In this document: in pieces, positions 1 through 6,720 of the stretch
Numbering within the stretch: the first letter of the stretch is position 1
Layout of the letters: each line of letters opens with the position of its first letter
Origin: Methanoregulaceae archaeon
Lineage (GTDB): Archaea; Halobacteriota; Methanomicrobia; Methanomicrobiales; Methanospirillaceae
Assembly (NCBI GenBank): GCA_013331415.1
Contig: DUGL01000207.1
Coordinates: forward strand, 1 to 8,879
Direction: 5' to 3'
DNA: 8,879 nucleotides
The notes under the pieces: model-generated
The model's database searches: none
Told to the model about the DNA's origin: nothing
What the model saw: the letters and a program-made list of their open reading frames with translations, nothing else
Program-made: the position numbers and the translations under genes

Positions 1-21
1 CCTGGGAGCGTCTGGGATCCC

Positions 22-58
22 GGAGATATCCGTGCAGAGTAGATACTCCGACGTTTTT
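22..58 (+). terminator. possible terminator of an upstream plus-strand gene
   Basis: An imperfect hairpin has arms at 22-30 (GGAGATATC) and 42-49 (GATACTCC), 8 pairs with one bulged A and an 11-base loop. A run of five T follows at 54-58. This is terminator-like on the plus strand and could close a gene lying left of the window. I cannot see that gene: the first 60 bases do not show a recognisable protein end. The call rests on structure alone. Confidence 0.25.
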
Positions 59-64
59 GCAGAA

Positions 65-248
65 GGGAGGGGGAGAATCCCCCTCCCCGACCCTCCCCCG
101 AAACGGGATAGGGGGGTGTTCTGTGGGCCTGCTGTGAAAGATCTGGTACGGGGCAGAAAAGAGAGATGCGTACCCTGATCAGGGGTATGCCCCAGCGGAA
201 GGGGATGAGCGGGAGCGAACCCCCCTGGGAGTTTCAGGAACCAGGGGG
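65..248. repeat. dispersed-type repeat, copy A
   Basis: The first module (65-160) matches 290-384 in about 85 of 96 aligned columns by hand count. It opens with a perfect 10-bp inverted repeat, 65-74 against 78-87, with a 3-base loop. Its C-runs at 79-99 read as four G-runs on the minus strand. The second module is an 8-bp hairpin, CCCCCTGG (221-228) with CCAGGGGG (241-248), which has a counterpart in copy B. In this copy 60 extra bases (161-220), including the palindrome CCCTGATCAGGG at 173-184, lie between the modules. I see no coding potential. Whether the family recurs elsewhere in the genome cannot be told from this window. Confidence 0.75.
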
Positions 249-289
249 AAGAAGAGGTCGAACCCGCCAGTGAGAATCCATTCACTGAT

Positions 290-415
290 GGGAGGGGGAG
301 AATCCCCTCCCAGGCCCTCCCCCTAAACGGGATAGGGCGGTGTTCTGTGAGCCTTCTGCAAAAGAGCTGGTACTGGGCAGAAAAAGGATCCCCCGGGAGT
401 TTCAATCATCCGGGG
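290..415. repeat. dispersed-type repeat, copy B
   Basis: This is a diverged direct copy of the element at 65-248. The first module (290-384) is followed after six bases by the hairpin module, CCCCGG (391-396) with CCGGGG (410-415). The loops of both copies begin GAGTTTCA. The pair T226-A243 of copy A corresponds to C394-G412 here, so pairing survived the change. The copy ends about 30 bases from the phoU stop codon, and its hairpin plus T-run also fits a minus-strand terminator. Together with copy A it fills most of the 445-base gene-free stretch at the left of the window. Confidence 0.75.
381..415 (-). terminator. likely terminator of the pst-phoU operon
   Basis: Reading the minus strand past the phoU stop (446-448), transcription meets a GC-only 6-bp stem (415-410 with 396-391, 13-base loop), then GATCC, then five T at 385-381. 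This hairpin plus T-run sits about 30 bases downstream of phoU and is well placed to end the operon. Archaeal termination depends mainly on T-runs, so the contribution of the stem is inference. The structure doubles as the second module of repeat copy B. Confidence 0.5.
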
Positions 416-445
416 CAGGCCGCTCGGGACCGATCCCCCTTCTCC

Positions 446-1108
446 CTACCGTATCTCGATCTGCTCGCCGGTCACCATGTAGGTGACCTTCTCGGCGATC
501 TTGCAGGCATGGTCCCCGCAACGCTCAAGGTACCGGGCGACCATCAGGTAGTTCGTGCACCGCGTGATGGTCCGGGGGTCCTCCATCATGTAGGTGACGC
601 CGTCCCGGAAGATCGTGTGCCGGAGTGCATCCACCGCATCGTCGCGGGCCGAGTGATTGGCAACGAGTGCAAGATCCTCGGTCTCGTAGGCCTTCAGGGA
701 ATCGTCAATCATCCCTATCACGATCCCTGCCATGGTGGGGATGCTCAGCGCACGCACCAGGTCAGGAACCCGGGAGTCGCCGTGGGTGTTCCGGACCACG
801 TTCGCGATATCCTTCCCGTACCGCCCTATCCGCTCGGCAGAGGAGATCAGCCGGAGGGAGCAGGCGATCGTCCGCATGTCCTTTGCCACCGGCTGGTAGA
901 GGGCAATCAACCGGTACAGCTCCTCCTCGAGCTCGTTCGTCTGCACGGACAGCTCCGTCTTCTTCTGCCGCACCTGTTCTGCAAGTTCCAGGTTATTCTC
1001 TTCGAGCGCACGCACCGAGTCCCCGAGCATGCCGGCCGCCAGGTGCCCCATGGCGAGGACGTTGTCCCGCGTCAGGGCCATCTCTGCATGGAATTTGCTC
1101 TTCGTCAT
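446..1108 (-). CDS. phoU: phosphate transport accessory/regulatory protein PhoU
   Basis: This 220-residue all-helical protein of the PhoU family probably works in the cytoplasm as a modulator of the Pst transporter. PhoU proteins hold two three-helix PhoU repeats, and both are visible. The first repeat motif is AERIGRYGKDIA (91-102), where the usual Asp after ERIG is replaced by Arg. The second is the canonical YLERCGDHACKIAEKV (193-208). The length fits the family. I chose the ATG at 1108 because GAGGTG lies five bases upstream. A GTG at 1114 would add two residues but would leave that site no spacing. The gene is last in the operon, 10 bases after the pstB stop. Unlike the second PhoU at 4874-5881, it has no DNA-binding domain, so it probably acts on the transporter rather than on DNA. 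Confidence 0.93.
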   Translation of the reverse strand: MTKSKFHAEMALTRDNVLAMGHLAAGMLGDSVRALEENNLELAEQVRQKKTELSVQTNELEEELYRLIALYQPVAKDMRTIACSLRLISSAERIGRYGKDIANVVRNTHGDSRVPDLVRALSIPTMAGIVIGMIDDSLKAYETEDLALVANHSARDDAVDALRHTIFRDGVTYMMEDPRTITRCTNYLMVARYLERCGDHACKIAEKVTYMVTGEQIEIR

Positions 1109-1118
1109 CGCCACACCT

Positions 1119-1880
1119 CTATCCGAACCGTCCCGTGATATAGTTTTCAGTCAGCTCCAACCGGGGGTGCTCAAAGATCTGCCGCGTCTCCCCGACCTCG
1201 ATCAGCTCTCCGAGGTACATGAACCCGGTGTAATCGCTCACCCGTGATGCCTGCTGCATGTTGTGGGTCACGATGATCACGCAGTACTGCTGCTTCAGGT
1301 TCTCGATCAGCGCCTCGATCTTTGCGGTGGCGATCGGGTCGAGCGCTGAGCAGGGCTCGTCCATCAGGATCACCTCCGGGTTAACCGCCAGGGTCCGTGC
1401 GATGCAGAGCCGCTGCTGCTGCCCGCCGGACAACCCCATCGCGGAATCAGAGAGGCGGTCTTTTACCTCGTCCCAGAGCGCGGCTTTCCGGAGGCTCTGC
1501 TCAACGATCCCGTCCAGGGTCTTCCGGTCCTTAATCCCGTGAACCCGTGGACCGTACGCGACATTCTCGTACACGGTCTTGGGGAACGGGTTCGGCTTCT
1601 GGAAGACCATCCCGATCTTGCGGCGCACTTCCACGGGATCGGATCCCTTTGCGTAGATATCCGTGCCATGGAAATCGATCCTTCCCGAGATGCGGCAGAT
1701 TTCAACGATGTCGTTCATCCGGTTGAAGCACCGGATCAGGGTTGACTTCCCGCATCCGGAAGGCCCGATCAGCGCGGTGACACGCCGGTCAGGGATCTCC
1801 ATCGTAATGGATTTCAGGGCAGGGGTCTCCCCGTACCAGAGGTTCAGGTCAGTTGTCCGGAGTATGGTTGATTCAGTCAT
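1119..1880 (-). CDS. pstB: phosphate ABC transporter ATP-binding protein PstB
   Basis: PstB is the ATPase that drives phosphate import through the PstC/PstA channel at the inner face of the membrane. All ABC motifs are present in the 253-residue protein: Walker A GPSGCGKST (39-47), Q-loop MVFQKPNPFP (Q94), signature LSGGQQQR (150-157), Walker B VILMDEP with catalytic Glu175, and switch His206. The stretch DEPCSALDP and the end TENYITGRFG are typical of PstB, and the length matches bacterial PstB. I chose the ATG at 1880, eight bases after the pstCA stop. A TTG at 1892 overlaps that stop as TTGA and would add four residues. Neither has a strong ribosome-binding site, so coupling with pstCA is likely. 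Confidence 0.96.
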   Translation of the reverse strand: MTESTILRTTDLNLWYGETPALKSITMEIPDRRVTALIGPSGCGKSTLIRCFNRMNDIVEICRISGRIDFHGTDIYAKGSDPVEVRRKIGMVFQKPNPFPKTVYENVAYGPRVHGIKDRKTLDGIVEQSLRKAALWDEVKDRLSDSAMGLSGGQQQRLCIARTLAVNPEVILMDEPCSALDPIATAKIEALIENLKQQYCVIIVTHNMQQASRVSDYTGFMYLGELIEVGETRQIFEHPRLELTENYITGRFG

Positions 1881-1888
1881 GGTCAGGC

Positions 1889-3910
1889 TCAAGAGTAGCG
1901 TGTCCTGTTGTAGTGGTGGCGTATTCCGATAGCGATTCCGTAGAGGATGACCACGAGGCCCAGAAGCACCAGCGCCGTGGCATACTTCTGTCCCTCGGCA
2001 CCCGGGACATTGGTGGCAAGGATGAAGAGGTGGTAGGGCAGTGCCATCACCGGCTCAAAGACCGACTGGGGCAGGAACCTGCTCGAGAAGACCACGGCGG
2101 TGAACAGGATGGGTGCCGTCTCCCCTGCTGCCCTTCCGATGGAGAGGATCGTCCCGGTCACGATCCCCGGGACTGAGGGGGGCAGGACGACGCTCCTGAT
2201 CGTCTGCCACTTCGTTGCCCCGAGTGCGAGGCTCCCTTCCCTGACCGGGATCGGGACGGTCAGGAGCGCCTCCTCGGTCGTCCGGATGATGGTCGGGAGG
2301 ACCATCAGGGCGAGCGTGATCTGCCCGGCAATCAGGGAGACCCCAAAACCCAGGAAGAGCACGAGGAACGAAAACCCGAACAGGCCGAAGACGATGGAGG
2401 GTGTGCCGTTCAAAAGGTCGGTCCCGGTGCGGATGATCCGGGTCACCCTCCCTTCGCGGGTGTACTCGGTGAGGTAGAGAGCAGCCCCGATCCCGATGGG
2501 GAGTGCTATCGCGATAGCCCCTGCAACGAGGTACAGGGTACCCACGATTGCCGGGAAAATCCCCCCCGACCGCCCGAGGTTCGACGGGGGCTGTGTCAGG
2601 AACTCCCAGGAGATGTAGGGGAGCCCGTTCCAGATGATGTCAAAGAGGATGACACCCAGGGCAAAGAGGACGGCGAGGACCGAGAATGCAATGAGAGCAA
2701 ACGCGATCATCTGGCTCACCCGGGGAGAGAGCCGGTTCCTGAGAACGAGGAATGCGAGGGTGAGTGCAGCAGCTGCCGCGACCCCTGCAGGCCCGGAGAC
2801 GAGGAATACCAGGAGTGCACCCGCTCCCGCCGCAATGATCCGCCAGGAGGACTGTATTCGGCCAGCGAGTCGCCCGGCCAGGTGCTTCCGGGGCTTTGCC
2901 GGGGCTCTGCACCGGGACCCCGGCATGTTCCGTTCCTTGATCCTGGCGAGGATCGTCGTTGCGCTCAGGTTCACGACCAGGGTGATCACGAGGAGTACTA
3001 CGGCAATCCCGAAGAGGGCATGGTAGTGCATGCTCCCGATCGCCACCTCACCCATCTCGATTCCAAGCGTCGCGGTCAGGGTCCGGACCGGGGTAAGGAC
3101 GTTCCCGATCGGCTCAGGGATGACCGCTGCGTTCCCGGTCACCATCAGGACTGCCATGGTCTCCCCGATCGCCCTCCCGATACCGAGGATGATCGCGGCG
3201 GTAATCCCGGAGAGGGCTGCAGGCGTCACCACGCGGCTGATGGTCTGCCAGCGGGTGGCGCCGAGTGCGAGCGACCCCTCCTTGTACTCGCGGGGGGCAG
3301 ATGCGATCGCGTCCTCGGAGACACTGATGATGGTGGGCAGCGCCATCACCGCGAGCAGGATGGAGCCCGCAAGCCAGGTCTCACCGGTCGGGACAGCGAA
3401 CGTGACCCGTATCCAGTCCGTGAGTACGATCAGGCCGAAGAACCCGAAGACCACCGACGGGATCCCGGCCAGGAGCTCGATAGCGGGCTTGATGACCGCC
3501 TTTACCCGGTACGGGGCCAGTTCGGCGATGTAGATGGCACACCCGATCCCGAGCGGGATGGCGATTGCCATGGCGAGGACCATGACGAGCAGGGTCCCGA
3601 CGATGAGCGGCCAGATCCCGTACGCAGGGATTGCCCCGGTCGGGTTCCAGACCGGGCCGGTGAGGAAGTCCCGGACCCCCTCCTCAAGGAAGAGGGGATA
3701 GGCGTCAAAGAGCAGGAAAGCAAGGATAAAGAAGATGGTGACGACAGCAAAGATGGCGCAGGTGAACCATGCTGCCGTAATGACCCGCTCTCTCCCGTGC
3801 CGGCGGGTGAGAGTATCATGGCCGCCAGGATTGATCCGGTGGGGAGATGCAGGGAGAGAAGGATCCCGGGGGGCATCATCTCCCCCGGAGCAGTCAGGAC
3901 GCTTCTTCAT
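1889..3910 (-). CDS. pstCA: fused phosphate permease PstC-PstA
   Basis: One 673-residue reading frame carries both membrane subunits of the high-affinity phosphate importer, which are usually two proteins of about 300 residues. Residues 44-325 resemble PstC: a first membrane segment near 44-66 and the coupling loop EGSLALGATRWQTISRVVTP (211-230), then GRAIGETMAV. Residues 400-673 resemble PstA, with a second coupling loop EGSLALGATKWQTIRSVVLP (558-577) followed by GRAAGETAPILFT. The linker (about 328-400) holds a basic stretch and a long hydrophobic region near 355-390 that may be one or two extra membrane segments. A polar 40-residue N-terminus precedes the first segment. The start overlaps the pstS stop as ATGA and lacks a ribosome-binding site, which implies translational coupling. 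Fusion would fix the two subunits at a 1:1 ratio (inference). Confidence 0.94.
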   Translation of the reverse strand: MKKRPDCSGGDDAPRDPSLPASPHRINPGGHDTLTRRHGRERVITAAWFTCAIFAVVTIFFILAFLLFDAYPLFLEEGVRDFLTGPVWNPTGAIPAYGIWPLIVGTLLVMVLAMAIAIPLGIGCAIYIAELAPYRVKAVIKPAIELLAGIPSVVFGFFGLIVLTDWIRVTFAVPTGETWLAGSILLAVMALPTIISVSEDAIASAPREYKEGSLALGATRWQTISRVVTPAALSGITAAIILGIGRAIGETMAVLMVTGNAAVIPEPIGNVLTPVRTLTATLGIEMGEVAIGSMHYHALFGIAVVLLVITLVVNLSATTILARIKERNMPGSRCRAPAKPRKHLAGRLAGRIQSSWRIIAAGAGALLVFLVSGPAGVAAAAALTLAFLVLRNRLSPRVSQMIAFALIAFSVLAVLFALGVILFDIIWNGLPYISWEFLTQPPSNLGRSGGIFPAIVGTLYLVAGAIAIALPIGIGAALYLTEYTREGRVTRIIRTGTDLLNGTPSIVFGLFGFSFLVLFLGFGVSLIAGQITLALMVLPTIIRTTEEALLTVPIPVREGSLALGATKWQTIRSVVLPPSVPGIVTGTILSIGRAAGETAPILFTAVVFSSRFLPQSVFEPVMALPYHLFILATNVPGAEGQKYATALVLLGLVVILYGIAIGIRHHYNRTRYS

Positions 3911-4764
3911 GCGGTGATCGGCACGAATCCTTCTTCAGCAACGATCGCCTGGCCCGCAGGGCTGAGGAGGTAGTCAAGGTACGTTTTTGCAAGCCCTTCG
4001 GGAGCCCCGTTCGTGATCATGATGAGCGGCCGTGCGATCGGATACATCTTTGCTACGACGTTTGCTATCGTCGGCTCTACCAGTGCATTGTTGACGTTGA
4101 TGGGAACGGGCCTGATATCCGCGTCAATGTAGCCGAGTCCCACGTAGCCGATGGCGCCCGGGGTCTGGGCGATGGTCTGCTTCACGGCACCGTTTGAGTT
4201 CTTCTCAAGCTGTGTGGGGGTAAAGTCCTGCTTCTTCATCACGGACTCGGAGAAGAATTCGCGGGTCCCCGAGGCACTGTCGCGGCCGACGACAACGATG
4301 GTCATGTCAGGGCCGCCGACATCCTTCCAGTTCGTGGTGTTGCCCGCGTAGATCTCTTTGAGCTGGGCCATAGTCAAGGAACGTACCATGTTGCTGGGAT
4401 GGACGATGATCGCGATTCCATCGTTTGCAATGGTCACATCAACCAGATCACGGTACTTTGCCCGCTCTTCAGGTTTGAGGTCACGCGAGGACATCCCAAT
4501 CTCTGCTATCCCTTCTCCGACAGCCTGGACCCCGACGCTCGATCCTCCGCCGGTAACCTGGATGTTGGCATTGAGATGGTCTTTCATGAAAGCATCAGCT
4601 GCAGCCTGCGCAACCGGAAGCACGGTCGTTGACCCGGTGATCTTCAGGGTTTGTGCGTGGCCGTCTGCGGCTGGCTGGGTGCAGCCGGCAGCGAGCAGTG
4701 CAAGGGCCAGGAGAATGGCAAGTCCTGCCAGAGGTGGGGAATAGCTGGTGGAACGCGTTTTCAT
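3907..4764 (-). CDS. pstS: phosphate-binding lipoprotein PstS
   Basis: PstS captures phosphate outside the membrane and delivers it to the PstC/PstA channel. The 285-residue protein starts with a signal peptide (hydrophobic 12-25) ending in a lipobox-like LLAAGC, with Cys28 as the likely lipid-anchored residue. Phosphate-contact stretches typical of PstS are present: GSTTVLP (44-50), TGGGSSVG (71-78), SSRDL (92-96) and RDSASGTREF (161-170). The ATG at 4764 is set by the signal peptide. A GGGAG sits 12 bases upstream, rather far for a strong ribosome-binding site. It is the first gene of the operon, divergent from the AbrB-PhoU gene, and overlaps pstCA by four bases. Confidence 0.95.
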   Translation of the reverse strand: MKTRSTSYSPPLAGLAILLALALLAAGCTQPAADGHAQTLKITGSTTVLPVAQAAADAFMKDHLNANIQVTGGGSSVGVQAVGEGIAEIGMSSRDLKPEERAKYRDLVDVTIANDGIAIIVHPSNMVRSLTMAQLKEIYAGNTTNWKDVGGPDMTIVVVGRDSASGTREFFSESVMKKQDFTPTQLEKNSNGAVKQTIAQTPGAIGYVGLGYIDADIRPVPINVNNALVEPTIANVVAKMYPIARPLIMITNGAPEGLAKTYLDYLLSPAGQAIVAEEGFVPITA

Positions 4765-4873
4765 ATACTCTGAGGTCTCCCTGTATTTTTAAACCATTTT
4801 CCGATGGAGACTCTATCTATATATATATACTATAGAGAAACGATATACAGAGAAGTACTGCGGGGAACCGTGC
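4765..4873. promoter_or_regulatory. divergent promoter region between pstS and the AbrB-PhoU gene
   Basis: This AT-rich 109-bp gap must hold both start signals. An alternating (TA)6 tract at 4818-4829 can serve as a TATA box in either direction. For the plus gene it would put the transcript start near 4850, and for pstS near 4797 with a 33-base leader. A second pstS candidate is TTTAAAAATA on the minus strand (about 4784-4793), which would give a nearly leaderless transcript. Two inverted repeats are nested here: CTCTAT (4811-4816) with ATAGAG (4832-4837) flanks the TA tract, and CTGTAT (4781-4786) with ATACAG (4845-4850) lies outside it. These could be regulator sites. The arms are short, so this remains inference. 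Confidence 0.6.
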
Positions 4874-5881
4874 ATGGAGATACGAAAGGTACAGGTAACC
4901 GGGGGGTCGTCCTTTGTGATAACCCTCCCGAAGGAATGGGCAGAATCCCAGCATATCCGGAAGAATGACCCGCTCGGCCTCATTGCCCAGCCGGACGGGA
5001 CCCTGCTCGTCACGCGGGACATAACGGAAGGGCAGTTCCAGCGTGAGAAGCGGTTCGATGTCAGCATACACCCTGAGCCCACGTTCCTGTTCCGGATGCT
5101 GATCGGCTCCTACATCGCCGGGTATACCCTGATCACGATCAGCGCAAAGACGCGTCTCCCCGCTTCAGTCAGGATGGTTGTCCGCGACTTCACCCAGATG
5201 ACGATAGGGCCCGAGGTGGTTGAGGAGACCGATACGACCATCATCCTGAAAGATCTCCTCAATCCTGCCGAGATGCCGTTTGAGAACACCATCAAACGGA
5301 TGTTTGTGATCGTAAAGAACATGCACCTCGACGCGATGACTGCGCTCGGCACCCGGAACCACGGGCTCGCAGATGATGTCATCGCCCGCGATAACGACGT
5401 AGACAGGTTGCACTGGCTGATCGCGCGGCAGACCAACATCGTCCTGAAGAATGCAGGGCTCGCACGAAGGATGGGGATCTCCACGAGCAGGGTGGTCAAC
5501 ACCTACATTATCAGCCGTATCATCGAGCGTATCGGGGACCATGCGGTACGGCTTGCCGAGAACATCAGGAAGATCGCGGGATCCGAGATGGAGAGCGAGA
5601 TGCTCACCGCAGTGAGTGCCGCGAGCACGCTTGCCCTCTCCCTCTTTGATGCGAGCATCGTCTCCTTCTTCAAGGGTGACATGCGGGGATCGCACAAGAC
5701 CATCGAAAAAGTCGCAAAACTTGAGAAACTCTGCGATGAGATCACCGTGCGTGCCATGCAGAAGGACCCGTTTGAGGCGGTCTCTTTCCGGAACATGGCC
5801 GAGAGCATCCGGAGAACCGGGGAGTATGCCGGGGATATCTCCGAGAGCGTGATCAACTGCCTCGTGGAGGAGGAGGAGTGA
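4874..5881 (+). CDS. AbrB-PhoU fusion, probable phosphate-responsive regulator
   Basis: The 335-residue protein joins an N-terminal SpoVT/AbrB-like swapped-hairpin DNA-binding domain (about 3-48, with RKVQVTGGSSFVITLPKEWA) to a C-terminal PhoU domain (about 135-330). The two PhoU repeats carry IIERIGDHAVRLAENI (216-231), the acidic metal-cluster motif of the family, and a weaker second copy, MAESIRRTGEYAGDISESVI (308-327). The central part (about 55-130) is not assigned. The domain order suggests a one-component regulator that senses phosphate status and binds DNA. The gene is divergent from pstS and shares its promoter region, which makes the pst operon and its own gene the likely targets. 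The ATG at 4874 is chosen because AbrB homology begins at once. Only a weak GGGG precedes it. The function is inferred from domains and position. Confidence 0.9.
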   Translation: MEIRKVQVTGGSSFVITLPKEWAESQHIRKNDPLGLIAQPDGTLLVTRDITEGQFQREKRFDVSIHPEPTFLFRMLIGSYIAGYTLITISAKTRLPASVRMVVRDFTQMTIGPEVVEETDTTIILKDLLNPAEMPFENTIKRMFVIVKNMHLDAMTALGTRNHGLADDVIARDNDVDRLHWLIARQTNIVLKNAGLARRMGISTSRVVNTYIISRIIERIGDHAVRLAENIRKIAGSEMESEMLTAVSAASTLALSLFDASIVSFFKGDMRGSHKTIEKVAKLEKLCDEITVRAMQKDPFEAVSFRNMAESIRRTGEYAGDISESVINCLVEEEE

Positions 5882-6050
5882 CAGGCACCGGCAACTCCTG
5901 CGGGAACCCCGGGCATCCCTCTTCCAGGGTCGGATCGCTCGCGCTGCTCTCCTCATGCACCCCTGCCATGGCGCCGCCATCTCCGTGATGGCTGCAACCG
6001 CTGATCTCCTGCAGTCATAATCCGTGGAGAAACCGGTGATGTGTTCACGG

Positions 6051-6060
6051 CAGGTATATC
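6051..6060 (+). promoter_or_regulatory. possible TATA box of the thioredoxin gene
   Basis: GTATAT at 6054-6059 lies 33-38 bases before the ATG at 6092, which would place the transcript start about 10 bases ahead of it. If translation instead began at the GTG at 6041 this element would lie inside the gene, so it also bears on the choice of start. The match is short. Confidence 0.3.
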
Positions 6061-6091
6061 AGCAGACCCTTCCCCATACTCACTGAGGGAG

Positions 6092-6490
6092 ATGACCGTG
6101 GAAGGAGATCCGCTGATAGCGCCAGACGACCGCACCTGGGAGGAGCAGGTGGAGCGGTCAGAAAAACCGGTCCTCGTGATGTTCTTCAGTCCGACCTGTC
6201 CGCACTGCCGGACCATGGAGCCCGTATTCCGGCAGTTTGCCGGGGAGTTTGAAGGGGTGGTAACCTTTGCCCGGATCGATATCACCAGCAACCCGTGGAC
6301 CGCCGAGCGGTATGCGGTACGGAGTACGCCGACATTTGCACTATTCTGCAGCGGAAAATTGTTCCAGGTACTGGTCGGCGCCGTGTACCCGGCTCTCCTG
6401 AAGCGCATGGTGGAGGAAGGGCTGGCATCCGGTAAGGAATGTACAGGGAAATCAACGACCATCTCTTACGATATAACCGGGTACGGGTAA
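6092..6490 (+). CDS. small thioredoxin-fold protein with CPHC active site
   Basis: A 132-residue cytoplasmic thioredoxin-family protein that probably exchanges disulfides with protein partners. The strand EKPVLVMFFS leads to CPHC (36-39), and the conserved cis-proline lies in VRSTPTF (Pro80). The classical thioredoxin site is WCGPC. The CPHC form here also occurs in DsbA and in several archaeal thioredoxin- or glutaredoxin-like proteins, so the redox potential cannot be guessed. A C-terminal tail (about 112-132) beyond the usual last helix carries Cys117, and Cys86 lies in the fold. The ATG at 6092 gives a normal-length N-terminus. A GTG at 6041 would add 17 residues not needed by the fold. 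No signal peptide is seen. It stands alone, with no obvious partner nearby. Confidence 0.88.
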   Translation: MTVEGDPLIAPDDRTWEEQVERSEKPVLVMFFSPTCPHCRTMEPVFRQFAGEFEGVVTFARIDITSNPWTAERYAVRSTPTFALFCSGKLFQVLVGAVYPALLKRMVEEGLASGKECTGKSTTISYDITGYG

Positions 6491-6498
6491 CCCGCACG

Positions 6499-6536
6499 GC
6501 CAGGGGACCAAATCCCTGGCACCATACCCGCATTTT
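6499..6536 (+). terminator. possible terminator after the thioredoxin gene
   Basis: A perfect 7-bp hairpin, GCCAGGG (6499-6505) with CCCTGGC (6514-6520), begins eight bases after the TAA at 6488-6490. A run of four T at 6533-6536 follows only 12 bases later, so the fit to an intrinsic terminator is partial. Confidence 0.35.
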
Positions 6537-6670
6537 GCGATCACAGGGTACCCTGCTGAGAGGGAGGAGAGCAGCGGGATGAGATGCTTCGGGATCCCCT
6601 GTTCCGGGAATTCCTGCAGGCAGGAAACCACGATTGCCGGGCGATCGCGGGCGTCCGGGACATCCCACCC

Positions 6671-6701
6671 CCGGACCCCGGGCAGCACACGTGCGGTCCG
6701 G
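6671..6701. other. stem-loop upstream of the surface-protein promoter
   Basis: CCGGACC (6671-6677) pairs perfectly with GGTCCGG (6695-6701). Inside, GCAC (6685-6688) pairs with GTGC (6691-6694), which stacks on the outer stem with seven bases bulged on the left side. The structure ends about 20 bases before the TATA-like box. It could be a structured RNA end or a protein-binding site. No function can be assigned. Confidence 0.35.
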
Positions 6702-6720
6702 AACCAGGGCACCTGGCAAG

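Noticed and set aside
65..415. CRISPR array
   Set aside because: There are only two copies, about 96 bases each and diverged, with no regular short spacers.
347..1138. 263-codon plus-strand open frame opposite phoU
   Set aside because: It starts with GTG inside the repeat and has a His/Pro/Gly/Arg-rich composition. It is antisense to a clear PhoU gene.
2882..3973. 363-codon plus-strand open frame opposite pstCA
   Set aside because: It is antisense to a clear permease gene. Its product is rich in Asp, Arg, Gly and Pro with no fold or membrane segments, as expected of a shadow frame in GC-rich DNA.
5165..5980. 271-codon minus-strand open frame
   Set aside because: It is a shadow of the AbrB-PhoU gene, with no motif and no promoter of its own.
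5976..5992. hairpin GCCATC/GATGGC between the AbrB-PhoU and thioredoxin genes
   Set aside because: A six-pair stem with no T-run and no link to a start codon or promoter. It could be chance in GC-rich DNA.
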